Source of the DNA: Myrmaecium sp. VS I D KN 1
Lineage: Eukaryota > Ascomycota > Dothideomycetes > Valsariales > Valsariaceae
Assembly (NCBI GenBank): GCA_019775845.1
Contig: JADQAV010000018.1
Location: 1,271,287 to 1,335,286 of the forward strand
DNA: 64,000 nt
Reading direction: 5' to 3'
Positions 34,389 to 45,965 of this stretch are shown here, one piece after another. The stretch's first letter is position 1, and each line of letters begins with the position of its first letter. Made by a program: the position numbers and the translations under genes. The notes beneath the pieces were generated by a model. That model was not told where the DNA came from and ran no database searches. It saw only the letters and a list, made by a program, of their open reading frames with translations.

Positions 34389-35984
34389 TTACTCCGTCTC
34401 CTCCTTCATCATCGTCTCGTACCGCTTGCCTCTGAACGCCCAGACGCCCCAGTTGCCCGCCGAGATGTCCTGAGGATCAAAATCGTTCAGATCCCAGCGC
34501 AAGCTGCGGAACCGGTTCTCGCCCGGCTCGAGCAGGATGTCCATCTCCCCGCCGACCTTCTCGCGCACCCATTTGATGTCGCGCTCCATGTCCCACTGTG
34601 TGTAACCCGTGCAGAGGATGGGCACCTTGGTCTCGAGCAGCTTCGGAACCGTGGCCTCCCACTCGAAGCTGCTGGCCGGATGGCCGAGGCCGGGGTGGAA
34701 GAGGACGAAGCAGTCGAAGTAGGGGTCGTACGGGTAGAAGTGGCCGGCCTCGTGGAGGGTGTGGTAGTACTCGACGTACGTGCTGATCTTCAGCTGCGGG
34801 CTGATGCGGTCCTCGACGATGGCGCCGAAGGGGTTTGCGGGTGTGCGCGGCGGCAGCGGGAACTCGTCGTCCCGGTTGGCCATGCTTTCCGGGCCGATGA
34901 AGACGAGGTGGAAGGTTGCGCGCGGGAACATGTACGCGAGTTGCTGCCATACGTTGCGTGGAAGAGAGGACTCGGCGCGGGCGCCGAGGATGAAGAGGCG
35001 GACGGGCGGGGGCGCGGGGCGCAGGCCCTTGATCGTGGTGTCGCCGCCGTCACGGGGTGGGTGGAGGGTGTAGCGGAGGGCTGTGTCAATGTTAGCATGG
35101 CTAAGAGGCGAATAGAATAAGAGAGAAAACATACCGCTGAAGCTCTTCATGCCTTCGGCAGTCAAGCGGCCACCGCGCTTCATGTTGTAGGGGCTGAGCT
35201 CGTGGAGGACGCTGCCAATGGTGACGGGGTAGGTGAGGAGACGGGTGGCTTGTCTCATGGACCGGTCATCATCAATAGCGTTGAAGTTGCGAGAGTAGAG
35301 GAAGGTGTCCCAATTGGTCATATTGATGAGGGCTTCCTCGACAACCTGATCCTGCGCGTATTCGAACTCGGGAAACCACCGGCCGGAGCGAAGATCGTGA
35401 TCGTCCTCGTTGATCTGGCGGAGGGTGTCGCAGATCTCCAGATGGGCCTCGTAGTCGTCTGCGAAGTGCTCTTCCGAGCAGGAGACGGGGATGCCGCAGT
35501 CGGGGCATTCGTAGCTCACATGGGCGGGAGGCAGCCCGCCGGACGTCGGCTTCTTGTTTTCCGGGTCGTCGGGGTTGGTAGGCAATCGTGTCTGCTGGTG
35601 GCTGTGATGCGGGCAGTAGGCGTGCTGCTTTATGAAGGCTGCGCGGCGGCGGATGTCGGCCGAGGGAGAGGTGGAGAAGGGGTGGAAAAGGTTGTCCGGC
35701 TGAAGAAGGACCCGGGAGTCCCGAGACTGTGACTTCAAGCCCGGAGGGACCTGCTGGAGGTCCGCTTCATATGCGCTCGCTTGGTTGCTGACTGACGCTT
35801 TCGATGTCTTCTGACGGATGACCGACGCTGTTGTTCGTGCGCCCGAAAGGCTATTCTTGGAGGTAGCACTAGAGACGAACCGTCGCCCCGCGGTGGTGGA
35901 CGATTGGCGGGCGCTGCCGAGCGAAAGGCGCGCAGCAGAGCTGAGCGACGTCAGGCATTGCCGGCAGGTGTAAGACGGCGGCAT
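34389..35984 (-). CDS. mss51: Mss51-like mitochondrial translational activator
   Basis: Two exons, 35135-35984 and 34389-35080 (minus strand), join to 513 residues. The start at 35984 gives an Arg/Ser-rich N-terminus like a mitochondrial presequence; an in-frame ATG at 36017 would add 11 residues. Residues about 124-185 form a Cys/His cluster (YCPHH, YECPDCGIPVSCSEEHF, HLEIC) matching the zinc finger of Mss51, followed by the family's C-terminal region (GRWFPEFEYAQDQVVEEALINMTNWDTFLYSR). In yeast Mss51 activates COX1 mRNA translation and binds newly made Cox1, coupling synthesis to complex IV assembly, and Cys-Pro motifs there take part in heme sensing. Two Cys-Pro pairs (124-125 and 160-161) are present here. 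It is divergent from rse1, sharing a ~370-bp upstream region. Confidence 0.88.
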   Translation of the reverse strand: MPPSYTCRQCLTSLSSAARLSLGSARQSSTTAGRRFVSSATSKNSLSGARTTASVIRQKTSKASVSNQASAYEADLQQVPPGLKSQSRDSRVLLQPDNLFHPFSTSPSADIRRRAAFIKQHAYCPHHSHQQTRLPTNPDDPENKKPTSGGLPPAHVSYECPDCGIPVSCSEEHFADDYEAHLEICDTLRQINEDDHDLRSGRWFPEFEYAQDQVVEEALINMTNWDTFLYSRNFNAIDDDRSMRQATRLLTYPVTIGSVLHELSPYNMKRGGRLTAEGMKSFSGMFSLLFYSPLSHANIDTALRYTLHPPRDGGDTTIKGLRPAPPPVRLFILGARAESSLPRNVWQQLAYMFPRATFHLVFIGPESMANRDDEFPLPPRTPANPFGAIVEDRISPQLKISTYVEYYHTLHEAGHFYPYDPYFDCFVLFHPGLGHPASSFEWEATVPKLLETKVPILCTGYTQWDMERDIKWVREKVGGEMDILLEPGENRFRSLRWDLNDFDPQDISAGNWGVWAFRGKRYETMMKEETE

Positions 35985-36354
35985 GGCGGGGAGTAAGGGA
36001 GAGTGAGGGGCAGTCAATGTTCACATGTGGTAAGTTGTATAGCTTTCTTGGTGGTGAGATGGGATGGATCTGCCCGGAGGCACGTCGGCCCGAGCGCTGT
36101 TGGTGCTGGGCGGTGCAGCCCGTTCCCGTCGGCGGCGAGAGAGCTTCGACCAATTTTGTCCGCAGCTCGACGTCGTTCACATCCTCAACCCTCGCCCAGA
36201 TACCCCCATCCCCCACATCCCCACGTCGCGCGCCTTGCAAAAATCGTCGCTACGCGTCAAACACGGTCGCGCATAGCCTTGCTGTACATTCATCCTACAT
36301 TGGAGCTTCGCTAGACGTCCTGCTCGAGGCCGGAAGGCCGACAGCTCGCCCATC
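35985..36354. promoter_or_regulatory. shared upstream region of mss51 and rse1
   Basis: 370 bp between two divergent start codons, so it must hold both promoters and leaders. No specific element was identified. Confidence 0.5.
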
Positions 36355-39300
36355 ATGGCCACCACCTCCAACATGTTCATGTACTCCCTCACCCTCCAAC
36401 CCTCCTCCGCCACCACCCATGCCGTCCTGGGACAGTTTGCCGGCACAAAAGAGCAGCAGATCCTGACTGCCTCTGGTTCTCGCCTCACCCTCCTGCGCCC
36501 GGAGCCCAATCGCGGCACTCTCACCACTCTTCTCACCCACAATGTCTTTGGCATCATCCGTCAGCTGGCCGCCTTCAGGCTGGCAGGCAGCAACAAGGGT
36601 ATGTTCAGCCTCTGAAGTCACCTTGGAAGCTTCGTTTAGTGATCCGTGAAGTACGCCGAGCAGTACGACTTGACGCTTCGCGCGCATCCCTCCGCTGTGC
36701 TGTGCGCTCGGCGGCGACGCTACTCCAATCTTGAAACTCCGCTGACCTGTCAGACTACATCATAATCGCATCCGATTCCGGCCGCATCACCATCATCGAG
36801 TACGTCCCTGCGCAGAACAAGTTCCACCGCGTGCATCTCGAAACCTTTGGCAAATCCGGCGTCCGTCGCGTTATCCCCGGCCAGTACCTGTCGGTCGATC
36901 CCAAGGGCAGAGCATGCATGATTTCATCGGTAGAAAAGAACAAGTTGGTTTACGTGCTGAATCGCAACACCCAAGCCGAATTGACCATCTCCTCGCCTCT
37001 GAGCAACCACACTCCGCACGCCATCATCTTTGCCCAGGTCGCTCTGGATGTAGGTTACGAGAACCCGATTTTCGCGACCTTGGAGGTCAACTACAAAGAG
37101 GTGGATCAAGACCCGGAGGGCATCGCTTATGAGACACTAGAAAAGGAGCTGGTCTACTCCGAGCTTGACCTTGGCCTGAACCACGTGGTAAGGAAATGGT
37201 CGGATGCCGTGGACCGTTCAGCAAACATGCTGTTCCAGGTGCCTGGTGGAGCCGACGGCCCTAGCGGTGTGCTTGTCTGTAGCGAGGAGAACATCACATA
37301 CCGTCACTTTAACCAGGAGGCTTTCCGTGTTCCGATACCACGACGTCAGGGCGCGTACGAAAACCCTGCCCGCAAACGATACATCACCGCGGGTGTGATG
37401 CACAAGATGCGCGGCGCTTTCTTTTTCCTTCTGCAGACCGAGGATGGGGATCTCTTCAAGGTCACCATCGACTTGGTTCCGGACGAGAACGGACAGCCTA
37501 CTGGCGAAGTTGCGCGGTTGAGGATCAAGTACTTTGATACCGTACCTCGTGCGAGCAGCTTGCTCATTCTGAAGAGTGGTTACCTCTGGGTCGCGTGCGA
37601 GAGTGGTGACAACCATTACTACCAATTCGAGAAGCTTGGCGACGACGATGACGAGCAGGAATTTACTAGCGACGATTATCCGGCCGATCCAAAGGAGTCA
37701 TACGAGCCTGCATACTTCCACCCACGTCCCGCCGAGAATATCACGCTTGTCGAGACGATACCCAGTATGAACCCAACTATGAAGACGAAAGTCTTAAACT
37801 TGACCGAGGAAGACGCTCCCCAAATTTACTCTGTTTGCGGAACCGGCGCGCGGAGTACTTTGAGGACCCTCAAGCATGGGCTGGAAGTATCAGAGATCGT
37901 CGAATCTGAGCTTCCGAGTATACCGTCGGCTGTCTGGACGACCAAGCGCCAGATGACCGACGAATATGACGCCTATATCGTACTCTCCTTCACAAACGGT
38001 ACTTTGGTACTGAGCATTGGTGAGACGGTTGAAGAAGTGACGGATACCGGCTTCCTGTCTACCGTGCCCACTCTTGCCGTTCAGTTACTGGAGGGGGATT
38101 CTCTTATCCAAGTCCATCCTAAGGGATTGCGTCAAATCGATGCTAGCGGCCGAGTGAATGAATGGCCTGCCCCTCAGCATAGATCAATCGTCGCTGCCAG
38201 TACCAACGAACGTCAGGTCGCTCTTGCTCTGAGCTCCGGGGAGCTTGTTTATTTCGAGTTAGATTCCGAAGGTGCTCTCAATGAGTACGATGAAAGACCG
38301 GAGATGAGCGGCACAGTCACCTGCTTGAGCCTCGGTGAGATCAAGGAGGGCCACGTCCGGAGCGACTTCCTGGCTGTGGGCTGTGACGACTCCACTGTTC
38401 GCATCGTCAACTTACATCCCAACGCGACGCTGGAGAGTATGTCGGTGCAGGCTCTGACGTCGCCTCCCACGTCTCTCAGCATCATGCCGATGGCAGATGC
38501 GTCCTCTGGTGGTACAGCCTTGTATCTTCACATTGGGTTGTACTCCGGCGTGTACCTTCGTACGGTCCTTGACGAGATCACTGGTGAGCTCTCGGATACC
38601 CGGACCCGTTTCCTTGGGCCGAAACCGGCACGGCTGTTTAAGGTATCGGTTAACGGAGAGAGGGCGATGCTCGCACTGAGCTCTCGGGCTTGGTTGGGCT
38701 ACTCGGAGGACCAAACGAAGCAGTTCATGCTCACACCCTTGGACTACGCGCCGCTGGAGTGGGGTTGGAACTTCACCAGTGAGCAGTGTCCTGAGGGAAT
38801 GGTGGGTATTGCTGGGCAAAGCTTGCGGTATGTTACCTTCTCTTTTTATGTTGTCCCCGGTCAAGATGAGCCTTCAATTTCCGAGTACTTAACTCCTGAG
38901 GAAAACTTTCTTAAATTTCCAATTGTTCCTTCTGAACCTCTGCACAACACTGTCATTCCACACCTCAAGATCCGAACGATTCACTAACAGAATCTAGTAT
39001 CTTCAACGTCGAGAAACTCACCCAGAACATGCTCTCTCAACAAATCCCCCTACAATACACGCCTCGCGACTTCGTTCGCCACCCGGAACTCCCCTATTTC
39101 TACGTCATCGAAGCCGACAACAATGTCCTAGCGAAGGACAAGCAAAAGCGGCTCCTCGAAGATCCTAATCGTACCAACGGCGACCTCCAGGTGCTTCCGC
39201 CTGAACAGTTCGGTCTTCCCCGTGGCGAGCACCACTGGGCATCTTGTATCCAAGTCGTGGACCCCGTCCAGCAGAAGGAAGTCCTTGAAACCATCGAGCT

Positions 39301-40312
39301 CGATAATGACGAAGCTTGCGTCAGCGTTGCCGCTGTTCCCTTCACAAGCCAAGGTGATGAGACGTTCCTCGTGGTGGGCACTGCCAAGAACCTGCGGCTG
39401 AGCCCGCGCTCGTATGACTGCGGTTATATTCATATCTACCGCTTCAGTGAAGACGGGCGTTCGATCGAGTTCATTCACAAGACCAAAGTCGATGCTCCGC
39501 CTCTCGCCCTTCTTGCCTTCCAAGGCCGTCTTCTTGCCGGCGTAGGCCGCGATCTCATCATTTACGACCTCGGCATGAAGCAAGTCCTCCGCAAAGCGCG
39601 CGCCGCCCTGCTTGCGCCGAATCTGATCGTAGGCCTGCAAACGCAAGGCTCTCGGATCATCGTGTCGGACGTGCAAGAATCCGTCCTGTACGTCGTCTAC
39701 TGCGCCGACGTGAACAAGCTCCTCCCCTTCGCCGACGACACAATCGCTCGCTGGACGACCGCGACCACGATGGTGGACTACGAGACCACGGCCGGAGGCG
39801 ACAAGTTCGGAAACCTGTGGCTGCTGCGATGCCCCCAGAAGGCGAGCGAGACGGCGGACGAGGAAGGCGCGGCGCAGATCCTCACCCACGAGAAGGGCTA
39901 CCTGCAAGGCACGCCCAACCGCCTCGACCTGCAGATCCACTTCTTCACCCAGGACATCCCGACCTCCCTCCAGAAAACCCAGCTCGTGGCCGGCGGCCGG
40001 GACGTGCTGTTCTGGTCCGGCCTCCAGGGCACCCTCGGCGTGCTCATCCCCTTCGTCTCCCGCGAGGACGTCGACTTCTTCCAGCAGCTCGAGGGCTTGA
40101 TGCGGCAGCATGATCCCCCCTTGGCTGGCCGCGATCATCTGATCTATCGCAGTTATTATGTGCCTGTGAAGGGGGTCATTGATGGGGATTTGTGTGAGAG
40201 GTTTTTGAGATTGCCGACGGATGTGAAGATTCGCATTGCGGGCGAGTTGGACCGCGGGGTGCGGGAGGTGGAAAGGAAGGTCGGGGATGCGAGGGTGAGG
40301 GTTGCTTATTAG
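36355..40312 (+). CDS. rse1: pre-mRNA splicing factor Rse1 (SF3B3, SF3b complex)
   Basis: Exons 36355-36598, 36754-38827 and 38998-40312 join in frame to 1210 residues, the usual size of Rse1/SF3B3. The N-terminus [20 protein letters not shown] with [18 protein letters not shown], then [17 protein letters not shown] and [13 protein letters not shown], are characteristic. The middle part (MMS1-like beta-propeller region) and the C-terminal CPSF-A-type region ([40 protein letters not shown]) follow in order. The protein is a triple beta-propeller scaffold of SF3b in the U2 snRNP and helps branch-site recognition in the nucleus. Introns have GTATGT donors. The second intron (170 bp) could be read through for some distance in frame, but the family sequence continues in exon 3. 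Confidence 0.96.
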
Positions 40313-40872
40313 GTGGTGCTGGTGATGAGGGGCCGTTTTTTTGGTGGGTCTTTGAGTTGAGATGGTGGTGCTGTTAGTACTGCTTGGGGGAAGGGGGTTG
40401 AGGTATGGATTTTCCGAGCATTTTTCTTGAGGGACTGAGGGATGCGAGTGTTGATGTATATTACGTTTATCTGAAAGGAAGGAAAAGCAAGAGACCGATG
40501 ATGCGGCTTGGGAGGTGTGGATCGATTGAAAAGGATTCCTGCTGGTTCTTCACTCCCGCACGCATTGCCTACTGCCTTGCTCATGTCGTAAAACCAGCTA
40601 CTCCTGGGACTTGAGGGGAGATTCAAGACACGCTAAGCCTTCGATGAGGATACCAGATAACTCGGATGATTTCCATTTTTTGACCCTACCGCTGCATTCG
40701 AATGCATAATAAGCAAAAGTGACCCTTGTCATCTATGTCACCCCAGAAAAAGAAGAAAAGCGAAAAGAAACCAATCATAACCGTGAAACTCAACCCATAT
40801 CCGGAGTTTCCCTTTCGCATCTTGCCTCTGACTTTTGACTTCCCGAACAAACCCACTCACTCGATGCTGTGA
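40313..40872. other. intergenic region between convergent genes
   Basis: 3' flanks of rse1 and of the eIF2B gamma gene. No gene seen. Confidence 0.55.
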
Positions 40873-42929
40873 TCAATCATCCCCGAACCCAATCTCATCT
40901 CCCGCTCCATCGCCACCCATATCGAAGCCTCCTTCGCCGTCCTCATCTTCGTCGCCCTCGTCGTCGTCGCTGAGCCCCTCGAACCGCATGAACTTCTCGT
41001 CTTTCGCCTCCGCTGTAAAAAAGAAAAGAGGTTAGCCAGCGTCGATGAAAACGAACCCAAAAAAAGAAAAACAAGGATACTCACTCCCCCAAGCAACCAC
41101 CTGCCCATCCTGAATCTCACAATCCCTCAACACCGTCTTCTCCCCCCCACCGCCAGGTCCTCCCACCTTCCCCCCCTCAATCCGACACCGCCTCCCCACC
41201 ACGCACCCCATCAACTGCACATGATCCCCCACCACCACCCCCTCCATCAACACCGTCCGAAACAAGCGCGCGCCCTCCCCGATCCGACACCCCGCGCCCA
41301 CCACCGACTCCTTCACGTTCGCCTTCTCGGCCACCTGCACGTTCTCCGCCAGGAGCGAGTTCTCCGCCTCCACCCGGCACCGGCGCGGGATCAGGTCCGG
41401 GTGGCTGATCTTGGCCGGGTGGGCGAAGGGCGATGCGCCGTTGGGACCGCCGGCGTCGGCGATGCTGGGCAGCTTGGCGAGACGCAGGTTCAGGTTTAAC
41501 AGCAGGGGCACGTTGTCCACGCGGCGGATGAGCGGCGCGGTGGGCGTGGACGGGTGCACGTAGCTGAGGATGGGTGGGATGGGGAGCGGGCGCGGCTTTG
41601 TGGCCGCGGCGGCGGCGGAGGAAAGGGTGAGGAGGGGCGTGTTGGGGGTGCGGGAGCGGGGGTCGGTGACGCGGGAGGCGAGTTTGGCGGTCGCGGTGGG
41701 ATTCGTGCTCGCTTCGAGGGCGCTGCGCGAGGGCAGCGGCTCCGGGTCGCGCCAGGTGGTGCTGAGTTCGGCGACGGAGGGGTCGTCGTCGAGGAGGGTG
41801 TCGCTGGCGGCGTCGCCGTGGTGGTGGTGGTGGCCCCGCTGGCTCCCGTTCGGGCTGTGGGCGCCGCCGCCGTTGCCGGAGCTGCTGTCGTCCTCGTTGG
41901 CGTCGGCGTCGGCGTCGGCGTCGGTGAGGATGGGCCGGAGGGAGAGCTTGTCGCCGAGGCCTTCCTGCCAGCCGGCCTTCGCCCACCACCCGACCACGTC
42001 CTCGCTGAGGGAGGAGAAAGTCTCGTTGCGGGCCATGTATTCGAGCGCCCAGTAGGGGAAGAAGTAGATGTGGGCGTCGCGGTGGGTGGACAGCATCTTC
42101 ACGCGGGAGTGGTGCTTGAGGAGCGAGTGCCGGACGGGGAAGCACTTCTTCTCGTCCGTGATGTCCTTGAGCGTGTCGGAGGGGATGGCGAGGACGAGCT
42201 TGGCGAGGTGGCGGCGGAGCGAGTCCGGCGGGGCCGGCACGATGGGAGCCGGCAGCGGCGCCGTCGCGATGAAGTCCGTCTCCTCGCCCTTGACGTGCAG
42301 GTCGTCCCGGGTCTGGTACCAGACGCCCAGGCCGCCGCGCCGGCCGATCTTCTCGCCCCCGTTGCCCTTCGGGATCGGACCCGAGTCGGTCACGCCGCCC
42401 GTCGCCCCGCCCAGGCCCGCGTTCTCCACCATCCACTCCTCCACCAGGGTGTTACCGTCCAGCTCGCAGATCAGGTCGCAGGGCAGGACGACGAAGTCGC
42501 CCGTGATGGCCTTCTGGACCTCTGGGAGCCGGAAGATTTCGCCCGTGCCGGTGGTTTGGGTGAGGTCTTTCGGGGCGAGGATGTCGGGCTTGGGCGCGGG
42601 CAGCGAGGTCAGATGCGGGTTCTGCGACAGCGCCGCGTCGAGGGCGGCTTCGGACTCGGGCGGGGTGACGAGGATGATGTCTAGAGTGTGGAGGAGATAT
42701 TAGTCAAAGTGTACATCTCTTTTGGAGGATTCGCGCGCAAAGTTCACGCACTCGTGATGCCCATGCGGTAGCACCAGTCCAGCGGATACCACACCATGGG
42801 CCGGTTGGCGATGGGCACGAGGGCCTTGGGGAAATCCTTCGGGTTGGAGGTGAAGGTGTTCAGCGAAACACCAGGACCGCACAGGATGAGGGCCTGAAAG
42901 CCCGGAGGAGGCATCGTCGCGTGTGGCAT
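40873..42929 (-). CDS. GCD1: translation initiation factor eIF2B subunit gamma
   Basis: Minus-strand exons 42752-42929, 41085-42680 and 40873-41012 give 637 residues. The N-terminal nucleotidyltransferase-like domain shows FQALILCGPG, PKALVPIANRPMVWYPLDWC and IILVTPPESEAAL. The C-terminal left-handed beta-helix has hexapeptide text (ENSLLAENVQVAEKANVKES and following, about 490-560). The last exon is acidic. eIF2B gamma works with epsilon in the catalytic part of the guanine-nucleotide exchange factor for eIF2 in the cytosol. A low-complexity insert with an Asp-Ala run, Gly/His-rich text and a five-His stretch lies between the domains (about 280-330). Start at 42929 (MPHATMPPPGF) is chosen by similarity to fungal homologues; 42914 is an alternative, and the frame is open far upstream. 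Confidence 0.9.
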
Positions 42930-43544
42930 GGCCCGCGGCGCAGGTGGAAGGTGAGGAAGAAGAAGTGGTGGTGGTAGTGATGCGGACGTGCGGTCGGTGG
43001 TGGTGGTGTAGTGCGCGCAGTTGCTGGAGCTTCTTGATGTGCTAGAACTGGAACCGTGAAGCTGTAGATCAACCCAATCTGGCAGCGGAAGCAGCAGCCG
43101 GGGTGTTGGAGGACGTTGGGAGGGAGTGACGAGAGCAAAGGCGGTGGTAAAGTGCGGGCGGGCGGGTTGTGGTGGTGACTCGCCCGTGAATTTCTTCCGC
43201 GGACAGGTCCCCTCGTGATGCCTGAGATGCGAGGCAGAAACAGGATGACTATCTTGACGCCTTATGTTTGAGGCAGGAAAATGTCTGCAGATGATAGCTG
43301 CCATCGGTACCTGACATCCGAGGCACACACCCCGATGCTCAGCTCAGCTGTCCCCGTCGCTGCCCATCCGCCCATGCTTTCCAGGTTCCTCCCAGCCAGC
43401 CGCAGCCGACATGCATGCCAGCCACCACCACCACGTACTCGCACGCCCACCGCTCCTTTCTCATCTTCTCTTCCTCCCATCTTCCTCCTCGCATCCGCAT
43501 CAACCTTAAGTAACCAAAGCATGTAAACCTCACACCATCACATC
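42930..43544. promoter_or_regulatory. upstream region between eIF2B gamma and the Pex22-like gene
   Basis: About 615 bp between divergent starts. It must hold both promoters. No specific sites assigned. Confidence 0.45.
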
Positions 43545-45075
43545 ATGCCCTACAACAACAGCAACCCTCGCGGCCGCACCCGCAGCACCCTCGGCTACTG
43601 GGTCCCTCTCTTCCTCACCGTGACCTTCGCGACCGCCGGCGTAGCCGCCTGGGTCTGGAGCGAACGCGAGGACGATCCGACCGAAGAAGCAGACGGCGGC
43701 GACGGCGGCGGCGGCCCCGGCGGCCCCGGCGGCCCACGCGGCAATGGAAACGACGCGGACCTCACCTACGGCGAGGAGGACGACGAGCGACAGCGCTCCC
43801 TTCACCCACCCGGCCAACACGGCGACGACCACCCAGCGGGCTTCCTCGCCCGCGTCCACGACGTGATCCGCCGCACGCCCTCCCCGCAGCACCTCTTCGA
43901 CGCCGCCAGCGCCCGGCTCTCCTCCGCCCTCGGCGCGATCCGCGAGGAGGAGCACCTCTCGACGCCGGCCTTCGACGAGACGGCCCACTGGAGCGAGGAG
44001 GCGCGGCGGCTGCGCGCCCAGGTCGAAGCCCGCAGCGCGCAGAGCGAGGTCAGCGTCGCGAGTAATACTCGCGCGTTCGCGGAGAGCGTGCGCGATGCGC
44101 AGGTGGCTCAGCAGCAGCAGCGGAGCACCCGGAGCAAGCGCCGGAAGACCGTTGCGGTGGTGGTGTCGGCTGCTGAGCTGGAGGGACATATGGGGCGGGA
44201 TGATGAGGCGGCGGCGGAGGTGGTGAGTGATGATGTCTCGTCTTCGTCTTCGTCGACGCCGACGACGGCCTTTTCCGGGTTCACGAACCCGTGGGTCTAG
44301 GCCGCCGTTCGTCGTCGTCGTTTTTTTTCTCATTTGAAAAATTTACGCCGTCTTCTAACTCGTGACCGACGATGATGACGCACAGTCGATCCTCTCCCAC
44401 CTCCCCCCGACCGACTTTGATCGCACGAGACTGTTCGTCCTCATCCACGCGCCGGCCTTGCAGCAGCAGCAACAGCAGCAGTCGCCCAAGAGCCAGCCCA
44501 AATCCGGCTCCTCGTCCCCCGGCGAGGGCGCGGCGGCGGCAACCATGGCGCCACCCTCGGTCTCGAGCTCCTACAGCGCCATCTCCACGCCCGAGCAAAC
44601 GACCGACGATCTGAAGACGCTTCCTCCCCAACCAATCGAAGGACCGGCGGGGCAACCGAGCACGACCACGGCCAGCGGACGAAAAGCCTACGATGCCCTG
44701 TGGACCCAAGCCCTGCGGCTGGTCGAGGGTCCGAGCATGGTGATGCCGTTCGCGACGGCGTCCGGGTTCGTGCACATGCTCCGCCACCTGGCGCCCGACG
44801 TCGTCTACCTCGTTGAAGGCCTGGGCGGGGCGCGCGGCGAGCGGGTGCGGGAGTTGCGCGGTTGGGTGGGGGAGACGGTGGTGGTGGTGGGGGCGGAGGC
44901 GGCGGGGTTGGCGGATACGGAGGATGAGGGGGAGGGAGAAGGGGAGATGCAGGGTGGGAAGCGTGGAAAGTGGTGGGAGGATGGGGAGCTGGTGGGTTTG
45001 GGGAAGGGTGTTGCGGTTGTAGAGGCGGGGAGGTTGGAGGAGGATTGGGAGAGGAGGGTTGGTGGGAGGGAGTGA
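43545..45075 (+). CDS. Pex22-like peroxin candidate (N-terminally anchored membrane protein)
   Basis: Exon 1 (43545-44222) and exon 2 (44386-45075) join in phase 0 through an intron with GTGAGT donor, TTCTAAC branch and CACAG acceptor, giving 455 residues. Residues about 17-39 form one membrane helix (GYWVPLFLTVTFATAGVAAW). After a linker, the soluble part alternates hydrophobic strands and helices (KTVAVVVSAAEL; TRLFVLIHAP; ALRLVEGPSMVMPFATASG; DVVYLVEGLGG; ETVVVVGAEAAGLADTEDE), a Rossmann-like pattern. This fits the filamentous-fungal Pex22-like proteins, which would tether the ubiquitin-conjugating enzyme Pex4 to peroxisomes for receptor recycling. Assignment to Pex22 is from remembered family texture and topology, so moderate. 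Without splicing, exon 1 reads 25 more codons to a stop at 44298-44300. Confidence 0.7.
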
Positions 45076-45965
45076 GGGAGAGAGATGTTTTGGGGAGGTT
45101 GGTGAGAGAGCGATTGATGTTTATGAATGTTTCTCTTGCGGAATCGCATTTAATGGGTTGGATGGACGAATATGTGAATGAATGAATGGATGGGATTTTG
45201 GGTGAGTTGGGTTTGTGACGACAACTTTTGTGACGGGAAGTACCTATGGATCGGGACCTTTTTCCGATTTGGTAGATCGTATATACCTCTTATTACAATG
45301 CGATGTCCTTATAGAATCCTGTTTCATCTTGTGAAAACCGCGATGAATATTTACAGCATACGTATGTCTCAATCACAGGTCTCCATCCGGTCCTCCGTAC
45401 TAACCCATTGTCCTGCGATGTATATAAACGCCAAGCCTCCGCGCGACTGACCTCATTCATTCATTCATCCCCCGACCACCACCACCAACCAAACTACTCC
45501 TGCTCCGACCATCACGATCTCCTGCGCGCGCGTCCGTCCAACAGAGACCTACGCCTCCGTTAAGGCCTGCAAGACCTTGCGCTTTCACATCTTCAGCATT
45601 CACATCCGCCTGCGTGTTTCGAACCCCGTCGGCCGCCCCGCGAAATGCGACGCACCCCGCTGCACTTCACGACCTCGTAGACCGCGCGACGTCTTCTCCC
45701 GCCCTCCCATCTGCCGACACCGTCGAGCTACTGTCCTCACACACCTTCAGTTCTCTGCCGTACTCCCTCCTTCCGACCTCGATCACACCGACTCCCCGCG
45801 CCTCTCACAGCCGGTCGCCCTTCCTAGCGCGCATCTCTCACCGCATCCATCTTTCCTTCCTTCCAACTCCAGTCACACCCACACCCACACCCACACACCC
45901 GAAACCGAGCGAAAGAAACCGCGACCGACCAGACCAACTAACAACACCGAACAAACATTCCCGCC
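45076..45965. other. spt20 upstream region and pyrimidine-rich leader
   Basis: The region after 45,450 is C/T-rich with ATTC and CCA repeats and ACCC-type repeats near 45,870-45,900, typical of a long fungal 5' leader. No separate gene seen. Confidence 0.5.

Noticed and set aside
41177-42436. Long second frames on both strands over eIF2B gamma
   Set aside because: Arg/Pro/Gly-rich shadows of a GC-rich exon; the family match lies in the other frame.
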